Below the pieces are notes generated by a model. That model worked only from the letters and a program-made list of their open reading frames with translations, searched no databases and was not told where the DNA came from. From assembly GCF_032062135.1 (NCBI RefSeq), contig NC_092859.1, positions 91,785,783-91,849,782 of the forward strand: a stretch of DNA of 64,000 nt. The letters run 5' to 3'. Origin of the DNA: Pyxicephalus adspersus (taxonomy: Eukaryota > Chordata > Amphibia > Anura > Pyxicephalidae). Position 1 is the first letter of the stretch; every line of letters starts with the position of its first letter. Positions 11,686-24,568 of this stretch are shown here, piece after piece. The position numbers and the translations under genes are program-made.

Positions 11686-12213
11686 ACTCCCCCCTTCTCT
11701 CTCCCACTGGCTCAGGTGGATCAACAAGATCATGTCGATGGAGGACCTGATTTCTACATGTGATGGGAAATATGATAAATTCCAAAAAATTGGTTTTACT
11801 GGATACAATACACTTCCACACAGGCTTATCTCTCGGTGATGTGTGAAGTTAACAGTACTGATGATTTATATTGATTATAAGTGGATGGTTGGATTGCAAT
11901 TATATGATTCTAATACAACTGTATCTGGCCCTTATTCAGTCAGGCCGGTAATGCCATTTGCCCCTTTTTTCCTTTTTCTTGTTATGTCTACGTTGTCTTC
12001 TGTCTTTTCCCTCCTTCTCCTCCCCTTTTTCATCCCCCCTTCCCCCTCTACATTTTGGTTTGTATATGTTTATACAGTCATTTCACTTATTGTTTCCCTT
12101 TAGAATGTTTAGTTTATTTGTGGTTTCTTTTATTTTTATGACTATGTGTTTAACATTCTGTATTGTTTTAAATGACTGTATACTGAATAAAAAATAAAAT
12201 ATATTAAAAAAAA

Positions 12214-15200
12214 GAACCTACTCGCAGAAAAATTAGGGAACAAAATGGACAATGTGACATAATGATAGACGTGTCTTCCTTTTTAATGGAGGTGCTCATT
12301 ATTGAGGAGGAAGACACAGGCTTAACACTGCAAGCAACACTTTTATTGGGAAGCAATACTTACTTTAATCAAGTCTTTGTGCAGCTTTAGGAATTCAGAG
12401 AAGGTGTAAACCCAGTTTTCTTTTGTATTTACCTGCCTAGGGTCTCATTGAAACCTTAAAAAGTTATTTTGGTATTGTGGAATTCATGGTGAACTTCTGC
12501 TTTACAGCCCTCTAGCTTTAAGCCTACTGCTATTCTTTCTAAATTAATGTATTTCCCTAATATATCTATTCAAAAATAAATAAAATCTGTGATCTCTAAC
12601 ACATTCCATAAAAATGATTCCATTTCTTGTTAGGCTGCATTCCTATCCTTATGTTTTACTTGCTATCCTGTAATCAGGCTGTATTTTGCATAATAAATGT
12701 AAAACACTAAGTAAGTAATTGTTTCTTCTAAATGACTTCCTTTTAAAGTGCAGTCTGGTAAGAAAGTGCCCATAAATCAGGTTGTTATCATTAATGCACA
12801 GACAATATTAGAAAACATGTTCCCTGGATTTAACGCTGCTCAGCTTTAAACATCTCTTCTTTCTGGGAAAGGCTAATAAAAAGAAAAAAAAAGAATCAGA
12901 AGATGCGTGTTTTTCCCTTTGGAACGTATTATAATTGATTGATAACCTGGAAGGAAGACATATGATTAGTTTTATTGCCTGTTATTTCTACCATTGTGGT
13001 GTTTTTAGTTTGGGTTCAAACCAATTAAAACTATAGTTCATATCTTGGTCCCCAGGGATTCTAATAATCTTCTAGACTGCATTTGTCTTTTCCAATTCAG
13101 AAGATGGAAGGGAGCAATGATTCTTTTTAAACCCTTTATGTATACCTAAGTCTATTATAAAAGGAAAATATACCTGTTAATTGAGTTATATATGTTCAAT
13201 TAATCAAAAAAAAGGGAACAGATATATATTATATATGTTTTATATGTTTCTGTTATTTATTACAATAAAGACTAAAAACACATGTTTTAGGCAAATTTTT
13301 AAGGTTTTCAGGCCAAGTTCAACCTGATCTCCATAGTGAGTTGCAATGCCCTAAATGTGGTGACTCCCCTGTTTTGTTAATTCATGGCCTCTGGTCATGT
13401 ATATATATCAATATTTTTGGACCTGTGTTGTAACATTCATAAAGACAGTGGTGGATACTAGTGCCCCTCTGTCCTCTGTAGCTATTTTTTGGATACTAGG
13501 AAGATACTGACCCTCTTCCTCCTTACGAGAATGGGTCAACATATGCCTTTTTGCTGCTAGAAGGGCTATCATAGTCGCCTGGTACATCCGTATTTACCCA
13601 AAGCTGACCATGGTCTCTTTTCTCTGATAATAATCATTTATAAGGAGGTGCTTGAAGCAGAGCCTTGGGATGACAGATTTGTTTCTCACCTCCTTCCAAG
13701 ATGGTAAAATTTTATTTGTAGACAGCTGGATGTTATAGAATGGTCAACGATTCTGGACATGTTTAAATATTCTAAATGGTATATTTTGAATATGAATAAT
13801 TAAATTGGCCTTTTTTCCTCTAATTTTACCTCTCCTAGGGGTAATTCATCACTTAATCTGCCCGTTGATATAAGGTTGAGATATGCTGTTGTTTCTGCTG
13901 TTATTTTGCCTTTCCTTTAGGTTTGTTCAGTGCTAAGTTGCTTTAAGTTTGCTAAGTTTTTTGATTAGATTTTTAGTTCAAAATTGCTTGCAAAAAGAAG
14001 TTAACATTGGATAGGTCAATTTATTATCCTTCATTTGACAGTCAACAGAATTTACATGCATCTTTCAGAATGCTTTAAGCAGTATCTGTGATGTGGTTTG
14101 CCATTTCTGCCACCTTCATTGAATTGGAAGTCTTAAAAAGTTAATAAAAATTAGGGAAGATCTCCCAGGTGGGGTCTTAGATGGAACAGGGGTACTTTCA
14201 TGCCTTTTTGGGGCCTTAGTGCTATGTTAAGTTGACCTGACCTGACTGACCCTTCAAACTGCCACGCATTTTGATACATGACACCTGGACCATGGTATGT
14301 TAGAAAAGATCCTTCCATTATCATCACCTGACAAGTTGACTTTGACCTCTATAGCGAGCTAGTATTACTGTTCCCTGGCACCTACAACAATCTTGTTGAA
14401 ACTCTGTTCTCCAACTCCCACTTAGGGTCAGATGAGTTCATATTTATAATAATTGCTTTAAATGTGTCCTTGTTTTAAAATTACACACTGATTTTACAGT
14501 TTCATGCATGAGTACCTGTAGTCCAGGAAACATAGAGTTCATAGAGTGTTTACTGCCTTTTTATGCCACATTTAGGTAGATGATAAAGCACAACCTGGAA
14601 CACTTCCAGGGATGCTCATTGACCGACATTCTGCCTGTTTACATGATCGGGTCCTCACTGACTTAGATGGGTTACAGTTCTGTTCATACCAACTGCAAAC
14701 CCTTCTGCGATTATCTGTTGCTGTTACTTACTGTCCTGAATTACCCCAAAATTGCTTTACACTTTGTGTGTTCTCATTATTGTAGCAAGGAGGTGTGTAT
14801 AGTTGAATACAGGGAGTTTTATCTAATTGACATGTGGTAGACATGCAGAAACACAGTTTGTATAATTCTAGAAGAGGGCTGCTGTTTCCTAATTTGTGTC
14901 ACTTGTTGTTACAATCACTTTATGCCAATATAGCAAAATAATAATAAAATAAGGGCACAACTGTTGATATTCCTCCTTTATTTCATAAGGAACAGCCTTT
15001 TGTCTGACCATTTACAATCTAATTTGTGGTTTAGCAATACCATACACAGCTGAAAGTCATCTTTCCTATTCTTCCCTCCATCCCTTATAAAATGACCCCT
15101 TCTCATTACTACATACATTTCCCTTTTTTATTTAAAGTTAGTTTTTATTAAAATAAAACCCATGACAGTTAGTGGCCTTCCCATGCCATTTGATGCATTT

Positions 15201-16240
15201 GTCTTCTGTACTAACTCCCCTAAGACCATAAGAACCCACCAAAGTTTAATATACATTGACTTCAATGGTGTTGGTTTTTGGCCTGAACCTAAACATTGGG
15301 ATATGAGTAGCCAACCAACTTTCAGTAAAACCACTCCCTGTGCTCAATTATTAACCACTTTTTATGCTCTTCAAGATAATCCACTCCCGATAAAATGCAT
15401 TATTGTGCCCCACATTCTTGTTTAGTACCTTAGTTTTTGGCTACAAACTGCCACAATACATTTAGCTCCTATCTTTTCTGTACAAGCCATTTAACCTGGA
15501 TGGCCTTCTTAAATTGCTTTACTTGCAAATGATCACAAAGCTTCCATAATTCATTACATCCTGTTCTCAATGTTCCTAGACCCCATTTGAAAAGTTATGC
15601 AAAACCTCTAATGGCACACAAAACTAGCCTCATCCAAAGCATAGGAATACAATTTTAAACTAATGGTACCAATGCTACTTCCTTGCTCTCCACCCTATGC
15701 TTCTTGGATTGACGTTGTACTCTAAAAACAGTTGTTTTTTGTCTCCACACTTTATCCCTGTAATTAGAAATCCTCTTGAAAGTTGAAAATTTGAATGACA
15801 TTATGCACATGGAAAATCTTATAGTCACATATAAATATAGAAAAGATGAGTATTTGATCACTTGGATGGTTTGTATCCATTGCCATGTTTACTAAAATAT
15901 ATTAGACTTCACCTATAACTTTAGTTAAGCTTCAGTGATGTAGGTTACACCTGCACTTGTATGTTATCATTCTGATTGTGGTATTGATGATTTGGCAATA
16001 TCAGGCTGTAAAGTTGGAAGAGACTGTTTTCTTACTAATAAGTTTTCTTAGCATTATTCTGCTAGTCTCTAAACAACTTCATTCCTTTTTTGAGGCCAAA
16101 CCTGCTTGGCATTTTATTTGTTTTTTGAAAGCCAGCTTTACCATTCCAGGTATGTATTACCTGTCTTGGGCTTTATATCCAGAGGATGTTGCAGATAATC
16201 GTAACATTGTTTAGCTTCCTCTTCATCTGCATCAGTTAGA
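12214..16240. other. Long stretch without recognised genes
   Basis: No exon or RNA gene is supported. The part 12730-13010 is free of repeats and has mixed composition with short homeobox-like AT motifs, so it is a possible conserved non-coding element. The part 15125-15345 (around ttgacttcaatggtgttggt) resembles a repeat I have seen in frog sequence but its borders cannot be drawn. Confidence 0.4.
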
Positions 16241-16450
16241 TCATAAACCTGGATCACTACGGGGTAAATGGCTTACTTTACACATACAGTGAGAACATTC
16301 TGTCATTGATTGATTATAACCAAGGATTTGGTGGTCATCTGATATTAAACTACCACTTTCAGTCCATCTTACTTCACTAATTCCCAAGATGTCAATATTT
16401 AGTCTATGCATCACACCTTTAAACAGATCAAGTTTTCTTTGATTCATAGA
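16241..16450 (-). pseudogene. Endonuclease fragment of an RTE-type LINE
   Basis: The minus strand encodes NQRKLDLFKGVMHRLNIDIL followed by GISEVRWTESGSLISDDHQI. This is the characteristic early part of the APE-like endonuclease of RTE/BovB-type retrotransposons, where GISE-RW carries the metal-binding glutamate. Only about 50 residues match; after them the frame continues into unrelated sequence and stops. No RT sequence was seen nearby, so it is a scrap of a larger insertion. Confidence 0.65.
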
Positions 16451-18542
16451 TATAACAAACTATTCAAGAAAATGTATTTTTTTTATCTACAATTAAAAGA
16501 AAACCACGACTGACCAAAGTAGAAAGTTGTGCATTTTTATGTTTGTATGCTTTTTTGTTTTTCGATTGCATAAAAATGATATTTTTTTATGCAAAAGTAT
16601 TGCTCTAAATAATGCCTTGTTTGTCCTAAACCAAAATGATTATTAATGTTTTTTTCATTCATTCCTCACCATAACCTTTCCTTTATTCTACTTCTTACAC
16701 TCTACACAGTTTACAACCCTTTCACCATTTGCCTCCTTACATCTAAGACAACTAAAAAAACATGGTCCCTTTTTTTCATGCACATGATCTCATACCTGAT
16801 CTGGAGACATCTTGGGAAGCTTTAGTCCCTTTCACCTCAGCATACATATTGTAGTAAATCTTTCATTACCTCTTACCTACCCATGGATTACCTCTGTTGA
16901 ATAAGAGGTTATTTGACTATACATAACCTTACTAGATGTGAGTTGAACAGGTTGTTCCTGCCAGGCTAGTTGAATTTACTGTGGTTCTTATGCCCTAAAT
17001 CTCCTGGGATAATTCCCTTATTCACATTGTACTTTCCTCCAATGAATATGATTACAGAAATAACTTGGCTGAATATTCATACAGTACTTATATTTTCTCC
17101 AAATTTCATTTGCTTTTGGATAGCAGATCAAACCAAGCAGACATCTGTTATTTGTCCCTTCTTATTGCCAACCATAAAATCAAAGGCATTTGCTTTGTTT
17201 AATGTAATTTTGGTAGCAGCATAATAAAGTTTAGTGATATTAACTTATTATCTAATGATGTAACTACATAATATAATTTTATAGCACTTTCTATGTAAAT
17301 CAGATAATTTAAGACATTTGCTTTCTGATTCTAAACTGCCCAAACTGATTCTTTATTTTATTTATGGACCATAAACATTTGTGGTAAAATAATGTTAAAT
17401 ACCTTAAAGCCAAGATGTCAGAATTGATGTTGACTGGTCAAATTTACTATACATCTTCTTTTTATTATAGGGTCATTGTAGCTACACATTTTGTATAAAA
17501 TCAGTATATTTTACAGCTGACAAAATATTATTCCTTACTATATACTGAAAAAGGCACAAGCATAGAAGAAGTATAAGTCAAAAATTATATGATGCATTTT
17601 ATAACCTATTGGGATTTCATCATAGCCCCAAGTCTAGCCTTTTTAATAACTGCAGGTCAGGCATGTGTTTTGTTTTTTATTCAGTATATAAAATAATTTA
17701 TATTTTGTTGGTGATAAATGCAAAAACATATAGGAAATTAACAATCAAAAGCATACATGTTTAAAGGTATACACAGCAAGCAGCCATCCTAAATGGTCCA
17801 CATGTGCAATGTATATTGTAATAATCATATAATAAAATCTCATAGGATAAAAGTTTTTGTAATAATTTATCATTTTAAACTGCGGCTAAAGTCAATGTAA
17901 AAAAATAAAGCGATAGCAGGTAGAAATGACTGAACCTTAGAGTACAGGTATGTATGAATTGTTTATGCTTTTTGTTTTCATACATTTTTTAGAATTTTTG
18001 TAGAGTTTTAAGGTATTTACCATAGATATCGTTTTAGTACTGATATAAACAATACACGTTACAGAATATATTTTGCAAGAGAATACTAAGAAAAAATGTT
18101 TATCATATTGTTATTGAAAACTTTGCTCTGATGTTTACATTCATTATGGTTAAAACAAATTGGATTAATCATATCTGTTTAGATATTGTTTGGATAAGCC
18201 ACACCACTTTCCACATTGACAACATACAGTAGATGTGGTTTTTGATGTGAAACCTCTTCTGTTTTCCTGCTTAGTGCTTACGATTTTTTTTATTAATTGT
18301 ATATTGACTGCTGTGATTACAAGGGCTCTAGTGGACCAGCAGCAGCACAGATCCACTTTATATTTTTCTATTTAAATGCAGGAAAGCAACTGCTTTTATC
18401 TTTCAAAGTATCCAAATAAATATTGTCATTATTTTTTTCCTTTGTCTTTAATATTTTAAGAATAAGTTCCTAGTTTTGCTCCTGCTGGTTTCTGTCAACC
18501 TCAGCAAGATTAATTGAAAGCGGATGAACAATTCAAGTCTGT

Positions 18543-18546
<4 letters not shown>
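16451..18546. other. AT-rich stretch, nothing recognised
   Basis: No exons, RNA genes or shared repeats were noticed. Open frames such as 16970-17224 have no family features. Confidence 0.4.
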
Positions 18547-18605
<59 letters not shown>

Positions 18606-18622
18606 TATATATATATATATAT
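18547..18622. repeat. TA microsatellite with CA interruption
   Basis: An alternating AT run (18547-18594) passes into ACACACAC (about 18594-18605) and back into AT (to 18622), then TTTATTTATTTA. Length is likely to vary between individuals. Confidence 0.95.
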
Positions 18623-18909
18623 TTATTTATTTAGTTACCTATGAAAAGAATATTGAAAAGAAAGATTAAAATCACAATGAAGACTGGGTAAACCTAGAAA
18701 TATTCCTTACTTTTTGGGTCTTATCAAATATATACAAAACAAAACACAGCAGTAAAATAACTTATATTTTTAATGTATTTTTATTGTATTTTTACATTTG
18801 TGTATGATTGTTGTAGGGAAGCAAAATGCCCACATACTGATGCTTACCTAAAGTAGAACAATCAGTAAAAAAAAAAAAAATGACACCTTTATAGGTATGT
18901 GTCAATCAC

Positions 18910-19190
18910 TCCATGATTCTAGTACAATTAGTCCACATGGCTCCGCCATGTTCTTCCTCTTTTTCTGGGTTCTTCTTCCTGCATTACCTAGTCTTACACT
19001 GCATAAGTGCAATATCAGTTCACGCACCTCCCGGAAAATGTAAAAAAAAAGTATTGCTTTTAATGCGCATGTGTGGGATCAGAACTTTTTTACATTAGAG
19101 AGAAGCCCATTCCCATGCACAGAAAGAGCACCCGCAGCCTCCTGGGATATGTGACATATGTATCCTAGAATGCTGCAAATTTATCAATCA
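18910..19190 (-). mobile_element. cctcctgggat repeat family, copy 1 (inverted)
   Basis: Reading the minus strand, this copy follows the same order as 34107-34631: cctcctgggata and a mirrored block, a tgcgca/gcatgtg region, a gatcag-like segment repeated with cagtg, and a purine-rich gaagaa block ending near ggcggagccatg. Both termini are eroded, so the borders are approximate. It has no ORF. Confidence 0.6.
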
Positions 19191-19595
19191 GTCCCAATGA
19201 GCGGCCTGACCACATGTAGGCATCCTGTAATTGGGTAGGCCCGCTGGGTCCTCTTACAGCTCAATTATCTGCTCGGGATAACCGCTTCTTAATGATACTG
19301 ATGGGTATGCTAAAGCATTTGAAACACATAACATTTGAAACACATAACACTGAATTGCACTTTAAATAAAACAAGTTCTCATCTTGCCAGCTAAAAATGT
19401 CAGAATTCTCTGACTGGAGGTGGCTGGAAATATTTAAATGGGTACAGAGATTGCAATAAAAACCAAATCGATATAGGCCCTATTTTAGGAACACACCAAT
19501 AAAATGCCAGCAAAATATTCGACCCTTCTCCACTCTGTGCTATATAAAATATAGCTTTAGCCTGAAGTTGGCAATTATTAATGGGCCAACTTGCA

Positions 19596-19930
19596 ATTTA
19601 TCTTATTATTTTGTATTTATAAAACACCTACATATCATAGAGAGGTTTACAATGTCCATAGTCTCTAACTGACCCTCAAAGGGGCTCATAATCCAATGTT
19701 CCTGCCATAGGCATAGTCATATGTCATTAACACAATCTAAGGCCAATTTTGATGAGAAACGAATAAATCTAACTGCATATTTTTAGACTATGGGAGGAAA
19801 CTAGTGCCCGCAGCTAAACCAAACAAAAACAGGGAAAATATTTAATGCAAACATCATGGTGTGCTAGCTGAGATTTGATCCTGGGGACCCCAGTGCTGCA
19901 CAGGCACACATGCCACCCACAGAGCTGACC
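19596..19930 (-). mobile_element. tRNA-type SINE, near full length
   Basis: On the minus strand the element starts near 19930 with a tRNA-like head. The sequence ggatcaaatct (plus strand 19871-19881) sits where a polymerase III B box (GGTTCRANNCC) is expected, and the part before it fits an eroded A-box region. The body then carries gtttcctcccatagtctaaa, ttggccttagattgtg, gacatatgactatg and a tail of AT-rich sequence with aataataag. The body matches the SINE copy at 45264-45432 in the opposite orientation. The copy is old, judged by substitutions in the B box. Confidence 0.7.
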
Positions 19931-20842
19931 AGAAACTATAATGCTTTTGGATCAGTTCTGTTCTATTGTAAAAAGGAACATGTGATATGTACTCCCCTAG
20001 TAAGTAAGACTAATTAAATTCAGTAAACTTCATCATGAGCTACTGATCTCTGTACACATTTATAAGTGAATAGATAGACATGATGATTTGAAAAAGAAGC
20101 ATCCAAAGCTCCACCAGCTTTCCCAAAATGAAATGGGAAAATACTATTATGTAATATTTAATATGTCACCGACCACAAGAAAAAATTAACATCTTTGTAA
20201 CAATTTTAAATGTATTACATTTAATTTTTCACCATGCTAAATACAGAAAACATATAAAAAATCACAATACGTTCTTTTTAAAAGCTAAAATTAAACAAGT
20301 TCTGCTTAGGACATTTAAAATGTTTTTGCTAAATTGGCATATTGTTAAATAATTGGGAATTCTCATCTTTTAACATTTCTGTGTGAACTGATTCATTGAT
20401 CATTTTAATGCAAATTTTAACCTTGAATTTTAGCAATGCCTTGCTTGTTAATCTCACTGTCCTTGAGTACTGCAACAGAAATATAGATTTTATATTAATA
20501 CCATTTTACCCTATTACAGTGTTATTTGAGATCCTTTGCAAAATAGGCTTTGATTATTTACGACATGCAAAATCATGACAGAAGTATTTTGTAGGAGAAT
20601 ATTATTGGAAACAGTGTGATATACTTGTCTAATATTAAAAAGAATAAAAAGCAGCTGATAAAGAGATGTGAATGGTCTTAGAAACATTAATGCATTTCCT
20701 GTTTTAGTTCAAGATTTTATGTTCCACCAGGGATAGCCATTTCAGTGTGATTTATCTATTTTAATTTTCTTGCATTTCACTTCATTAAATGTTTGGATTT
20801 TCTTAAGAGCTGGTTCACAGCAAGAACTGTAAAACTGTTATT

Positions 20843-20847
<5 letters not shown>
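19931..20847. other. AT-rich stretch, nothing recognised
   Basis: No exon, RNA gene or repeat shared with the rest of the window was noticed. Confidence 0.4.

Positions 20848-20882
<35 letters not shown>
20848..20882. repeat. TA microsatellite
   Basis: About 17 uninterrupted AT units. Confidence 0.95.
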
Positions 20883-20887
<5 letters not shown>

Positions 20888-21801
20888 AAATGACAATGTT
20901 AGGGAAATATATGGACACCTACTTGGCAAATACAAGGTTAAAATGGATAAGAACAGAAAGCAGTGTCCTAAAATGGGGAATAGATGGCATGCATTCGGCA
21001 ACCATACCAACACAAAGTAACACAAAAGGCCAAGATGCATAATCATTTCCATTTCATTCAGACCACCATTTGCTGGCTTCTCCATACTGTATGTAACAGC
21101 CGCTTTGATTAGCATATTTATGAGACCAGTGGCTAAAATAGCAATTAGTGCTACAATTGATAAATCTGTCCCTTAGTTTTTCTCCAAAATAAGGATATCG
21201 CACTATTCATTCAAGCTATTGTAAGCAGGCGGAGAGATAGTAAAACACGTTTTCATCCTGGCAGACTCTCTTCCTACACTTTTATTTAGAGCTTAGCAGC
21301 ATGTGCCTATCTAGAATCACAACCAGAATGTATTACCGAGCAGCCTAAAAAAAATCCTAAATTTGCTAATTCATTTTACATTGAAGTTTTGTCTGTGCAC
21401 CCTTTTTAAAGCAAAACTGCAAAAGGTTTTGGGTATATGTAATGATTTTGAAGCCTAAATTAATTTTAAATAGATAAGAAATAATAAATTTAAAGTACAG
21501 ATAATTGTAATACTTGCCTTCTCCTTGCTGTCACACACAAAACACTGAGCACTATCCAGTACTGCTGGTCCTCTTTCATGCTGAATGATGCCCAATGGCA
21601 TTTCTCTGGCCTGGGCTCCCATGATGTTCATGTCAGTATGTAAATGTTGTTCTTAGCAGCATGTAGGCCCATCCACCACCTGAGGAGTGAAGAAGAGGAC
21701 CCAATCATTACCACTTACCAGACAGAAGACCACTAAAAAGGCAATTTTTTTCACAGTGTAGGTATGTTGTCCTGTACTGTAACAGTATGTTAGAATGTTA
21801 T
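20883..21801. other. Unremarkable stretch
   Basis: No coding exon or recognised repeat. The last part, before the TTAA element, is ordinary single-copy-looking sequence. Confidence 0.4.
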
Positions 21802-22608
21802 TTAACCACCTGAGCGATAAGCCCGACCTTGGTACGGGCTTCAAAAAGTTACAATTATCGATAAACCCGAACTTTTCTCACTGTATGAAAATACAGTGAG
21901 AAAAGTTCGGGTTTATCTATCACTTACCTGGTCCCGCTGCGATCGTCCATCCATCGTGTTCCAGCGTCGTCCTCCAGCGTCGGGTGTCCTCTCCGGGAAG
22001 AAGAAGCCGGCCGGCTTCTTCTCCCTCCGTGCGTGTACGTCGGCGCTTACGATGACGTCGGCGCGTGTGCGGAAAAATCAAATTGAAAGTCATTCAAACA
22101 CATTTTGTATTGGATTGAATACAAACTCCTGTATCCAATCCAATACAAAATAATTCAAAATAAATACAAAGTATGTAATTGGTAAATTCAAACTCTCATT
22201 TTGTATTGGATTGGATACAGGAGTTTGTATTAAATCCAATATAAAATGAGAGTTTGAATTTTGTTCTCATTTTGTATTGGATTTAATACAAAGTCCTGCA
22301 TCCAATCCAATACAAAATAATAGAAAATATATTTATGTGGTTTTGTCTATAGGTATGTGACGGACACTAGGGAGGTGTTTTAGAAAAATATATTACTATA
22401 CAGTATACTGAATTATCACATTTTCAGTATTTTTATTTTTTTTTTTACATGATTGTGTGTTTCAAACATTTTTTATATTCATGATATCTACTAGAACGGA
22501 CATATTTCTGTAAGTTACAGGTCTACAATTTAAAAAAAAAATTTCATGAAAAACTGTAACGCTTTTGGAACAGAAATCTAGACCTCAGTGTAACGCCCAG
22601 GTGGTTAA
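21802..22608. mobile_element. TTAA-flanked non-autonomous DNA transposon, full length
   Basis: The element is bounded by TTAA at 21802-21805 and 22605-22608, with inverted ends ccacctgagcg and cgcccaggtgg just inside. In order it holds a 27-bp perfect hairpin with a GAAA loop (21860-21917), a GC-rich block with repeated cgtc/cggc motifs (about 21925-22075), three palindromes of about 50 bp (22102-22151, 22198-22247, 22269-22318), an AT-rich section, and a right end resembling 1433-1560. There is no transposase-like ORF, so it would need to be moved by another element. TTAA duplications are typical of piggyBac and Kolobok elements; the termini do not let me decide. Confidence 0.85.
21860..21917. 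repeat. Perfect 27-bp hairpin with GAAA loop
   Basis: Bases 21860-21886 are the exact reverse complement of 21891-21917, separated only by GAAA (21887-21890). It lies close to the left end of the TTAA element. As RNA it would be a 27-bp stem closed by a GNRA-type loop. Confidence 0.95.
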
Positions 22609-24492
22609 AATAATGGCACTGCAAAATGCAGTGGAGTGTTTGTTTATTTGTGTTGAGTCTTTGGTGTAACACAATAGTGTAAATGGCTTTTTCTACCTTA
22701 TTAAATAGGCCACAAATTTAAATTATACTTTTCTTTTAATTATAGTTATTCATGTTGCAAGAGATGAAAAACATGCCAACATTTTGCTTTGGATCTCAGT
22801 CTGAAGTCTGGAGGGTCCTGTAATTTTGGACACATGCACCGGACTAAACAAACCTATGGAACCACCCAACTTTTGGAGATAGGTAAGAGGGACATTTCCT
22901 TGTTCATAGTATACAAGCAAATTACAAATCCACATTTAGAAACCGTAAGTGCATATAAAATTATTTTAAAATCAGGTTAAAAGCAAATTAGTATTTGCAC
23001 GTTTGATAAATCTGCCCCAGAATACTCAATGAACACACCCACAATAAACAAAACAGCAACATCAAATACTAATGAGGCATTTTCTGCCAGTATTGATATG
23101 ATAACTATATATTAGTGACATCTATACCCATCTCTAGATCCTTAACAGCAGCTTCAAAATCTCAATCAATATCTCAACAGCTCTAAAACATTTGTAACCA
23201 AATGCTTTGCCACTGACACAGCATATGCCAGGAAATAGATGAAGCATTATCTACCATATGTAGTAATATATCAAAGATGATTTAATTGTTTGTAAAAAAG
23301 CTTTTAGATACCTGACCTACATATGAGGTTAAGGTAATACTTTATGGGTTAGCAGAGGGGTAGGGTTAGGTGTTAAGGGCTTACTTTAAGGGTTAAGTGT
23401 TTTTTATGTTAAGAATTTGTAAGTGGGCAATTTGTTAAAAGGAACTGGTTAGGGGTTAAGTTTTGGAAGGAATGTCAAGGGCTTGACTTAGGGATAAGGC
23501 TAAATGTTTAAGAAAGGGAGAGTTATAATTTTGGAGGTTGCTTTAGAATAGGGGGGGTTTCACCTATACTTGGAGATACAAGCCCCTACTAGCAATGAAT
23601 GCTACAGCACTTAGGAATTAGCACTTATGTTTTTGACCTAATGAATACAGTACTGATGAGCTAATTTATAAGGCCATAGTGGGATGTAAATGGTGTCATA
23701 ATCTGGCAGCCATCATAACAATTCTTTTTTTTATAATTTTCATAGTATCAGTAATTGGGATCTGGTTATCCATTAAAATGATTACCACGCATCTGCAATA
23801 TATTTATGAGCTCATCCTGGCAGAATCTGATTTATGTGCTAGAGTCTTGAAAAACATTCTACATTTGTCCTGGTGACTGTCAATGATCCTTAACATTTCT
23901 GTTTATCTAATGACAAATAAAATCATTATCTAATCATGTAAGCTCCGTCCATGGATCACAGTTCAGTTTTGTTGGTAAGGTTGACCCAATTCGTTTAATA
24001 AAACAGGCAGACCAGAGGGTCAGACCTATGTATTGTGGCACCGTTGTGTTTAACCCCTTCTTCTCTGCATAGCAGAAGAACAGGGTTTCCATCTGTCACA
24101 CAAATTATCTTTAAAACAAGTACAAACATCTAGCTTAGTCATTCTAATAGATAAAATACATTTATTTGGAAGACACTGTTGAAACAGACAATAAAAAGAA
24201 TATAATAAAGGAAGAAATCTATATGTTATTGGATTACACTTGTATTTATAGCATGCAGAGAATGCTCACTTGAATATTTTTATGAATAAAATAACAATTT
24301 TCTGTTTCATATTTTGTTTCTTTTATGATTTGCTTTTGAATTAACATTACAGTTTAACTGCACACCAGAAAGTCTTTTAGCAAAGTACCATTTGCAAAAA
24401 GGCATGCAGTTATGATCTTATGACAAAAAAAATGATTTTAGCCTCATCTGTATATTGCTGTTCTTTTTCTACATATGTAGACTATGCTAACA

Positions 24493-24494
<2 letters not shown>
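22609..24494. other. Gene-free stretch with a GGGTTA-rich part
   Basis: Most of it is featureless. From about 23325 to 23545 the plus strand is rich in gggtta, gggttagg and ttaaggg motifs, reminiscent of degenerate telomere-like or minisatellite sequence. No exon was recognised. Confidence 0.45.

Positions 24495-24567
<73 letters not shown>
24495..24567. repeat. Long TA microsatellite
   Basis: About 36 uninterrupted TA units, the longest simple repeat in the window. It produces an artefactual Tyr-Ile open frame on both strands. Confidence 0.97.

Positions 24568-24568
<1 letters not shown>

Larger units (their letters stand above)
10690..12213 (+). mobile_element. Tx1/L1-type LINE, 3' part
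   Basis: This is the 3' end of a non-LTR retrotransposon: decayed C-terminal ORF2 sequence (10707-11685), then an untranslated T-rich region, then AATAAA at 12186 and an A-rich tail to about 12213. The C-terminal protein has the same layout as the LINE at 58930-61561 (a WE-D start, then YKLL, then a C--C region), which shows the two are related. The reverse transcriptase core is missing, so this is a 5'-truncated copy, the usual outcome of target-primed reverse transcription. Confidence 0.8.
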
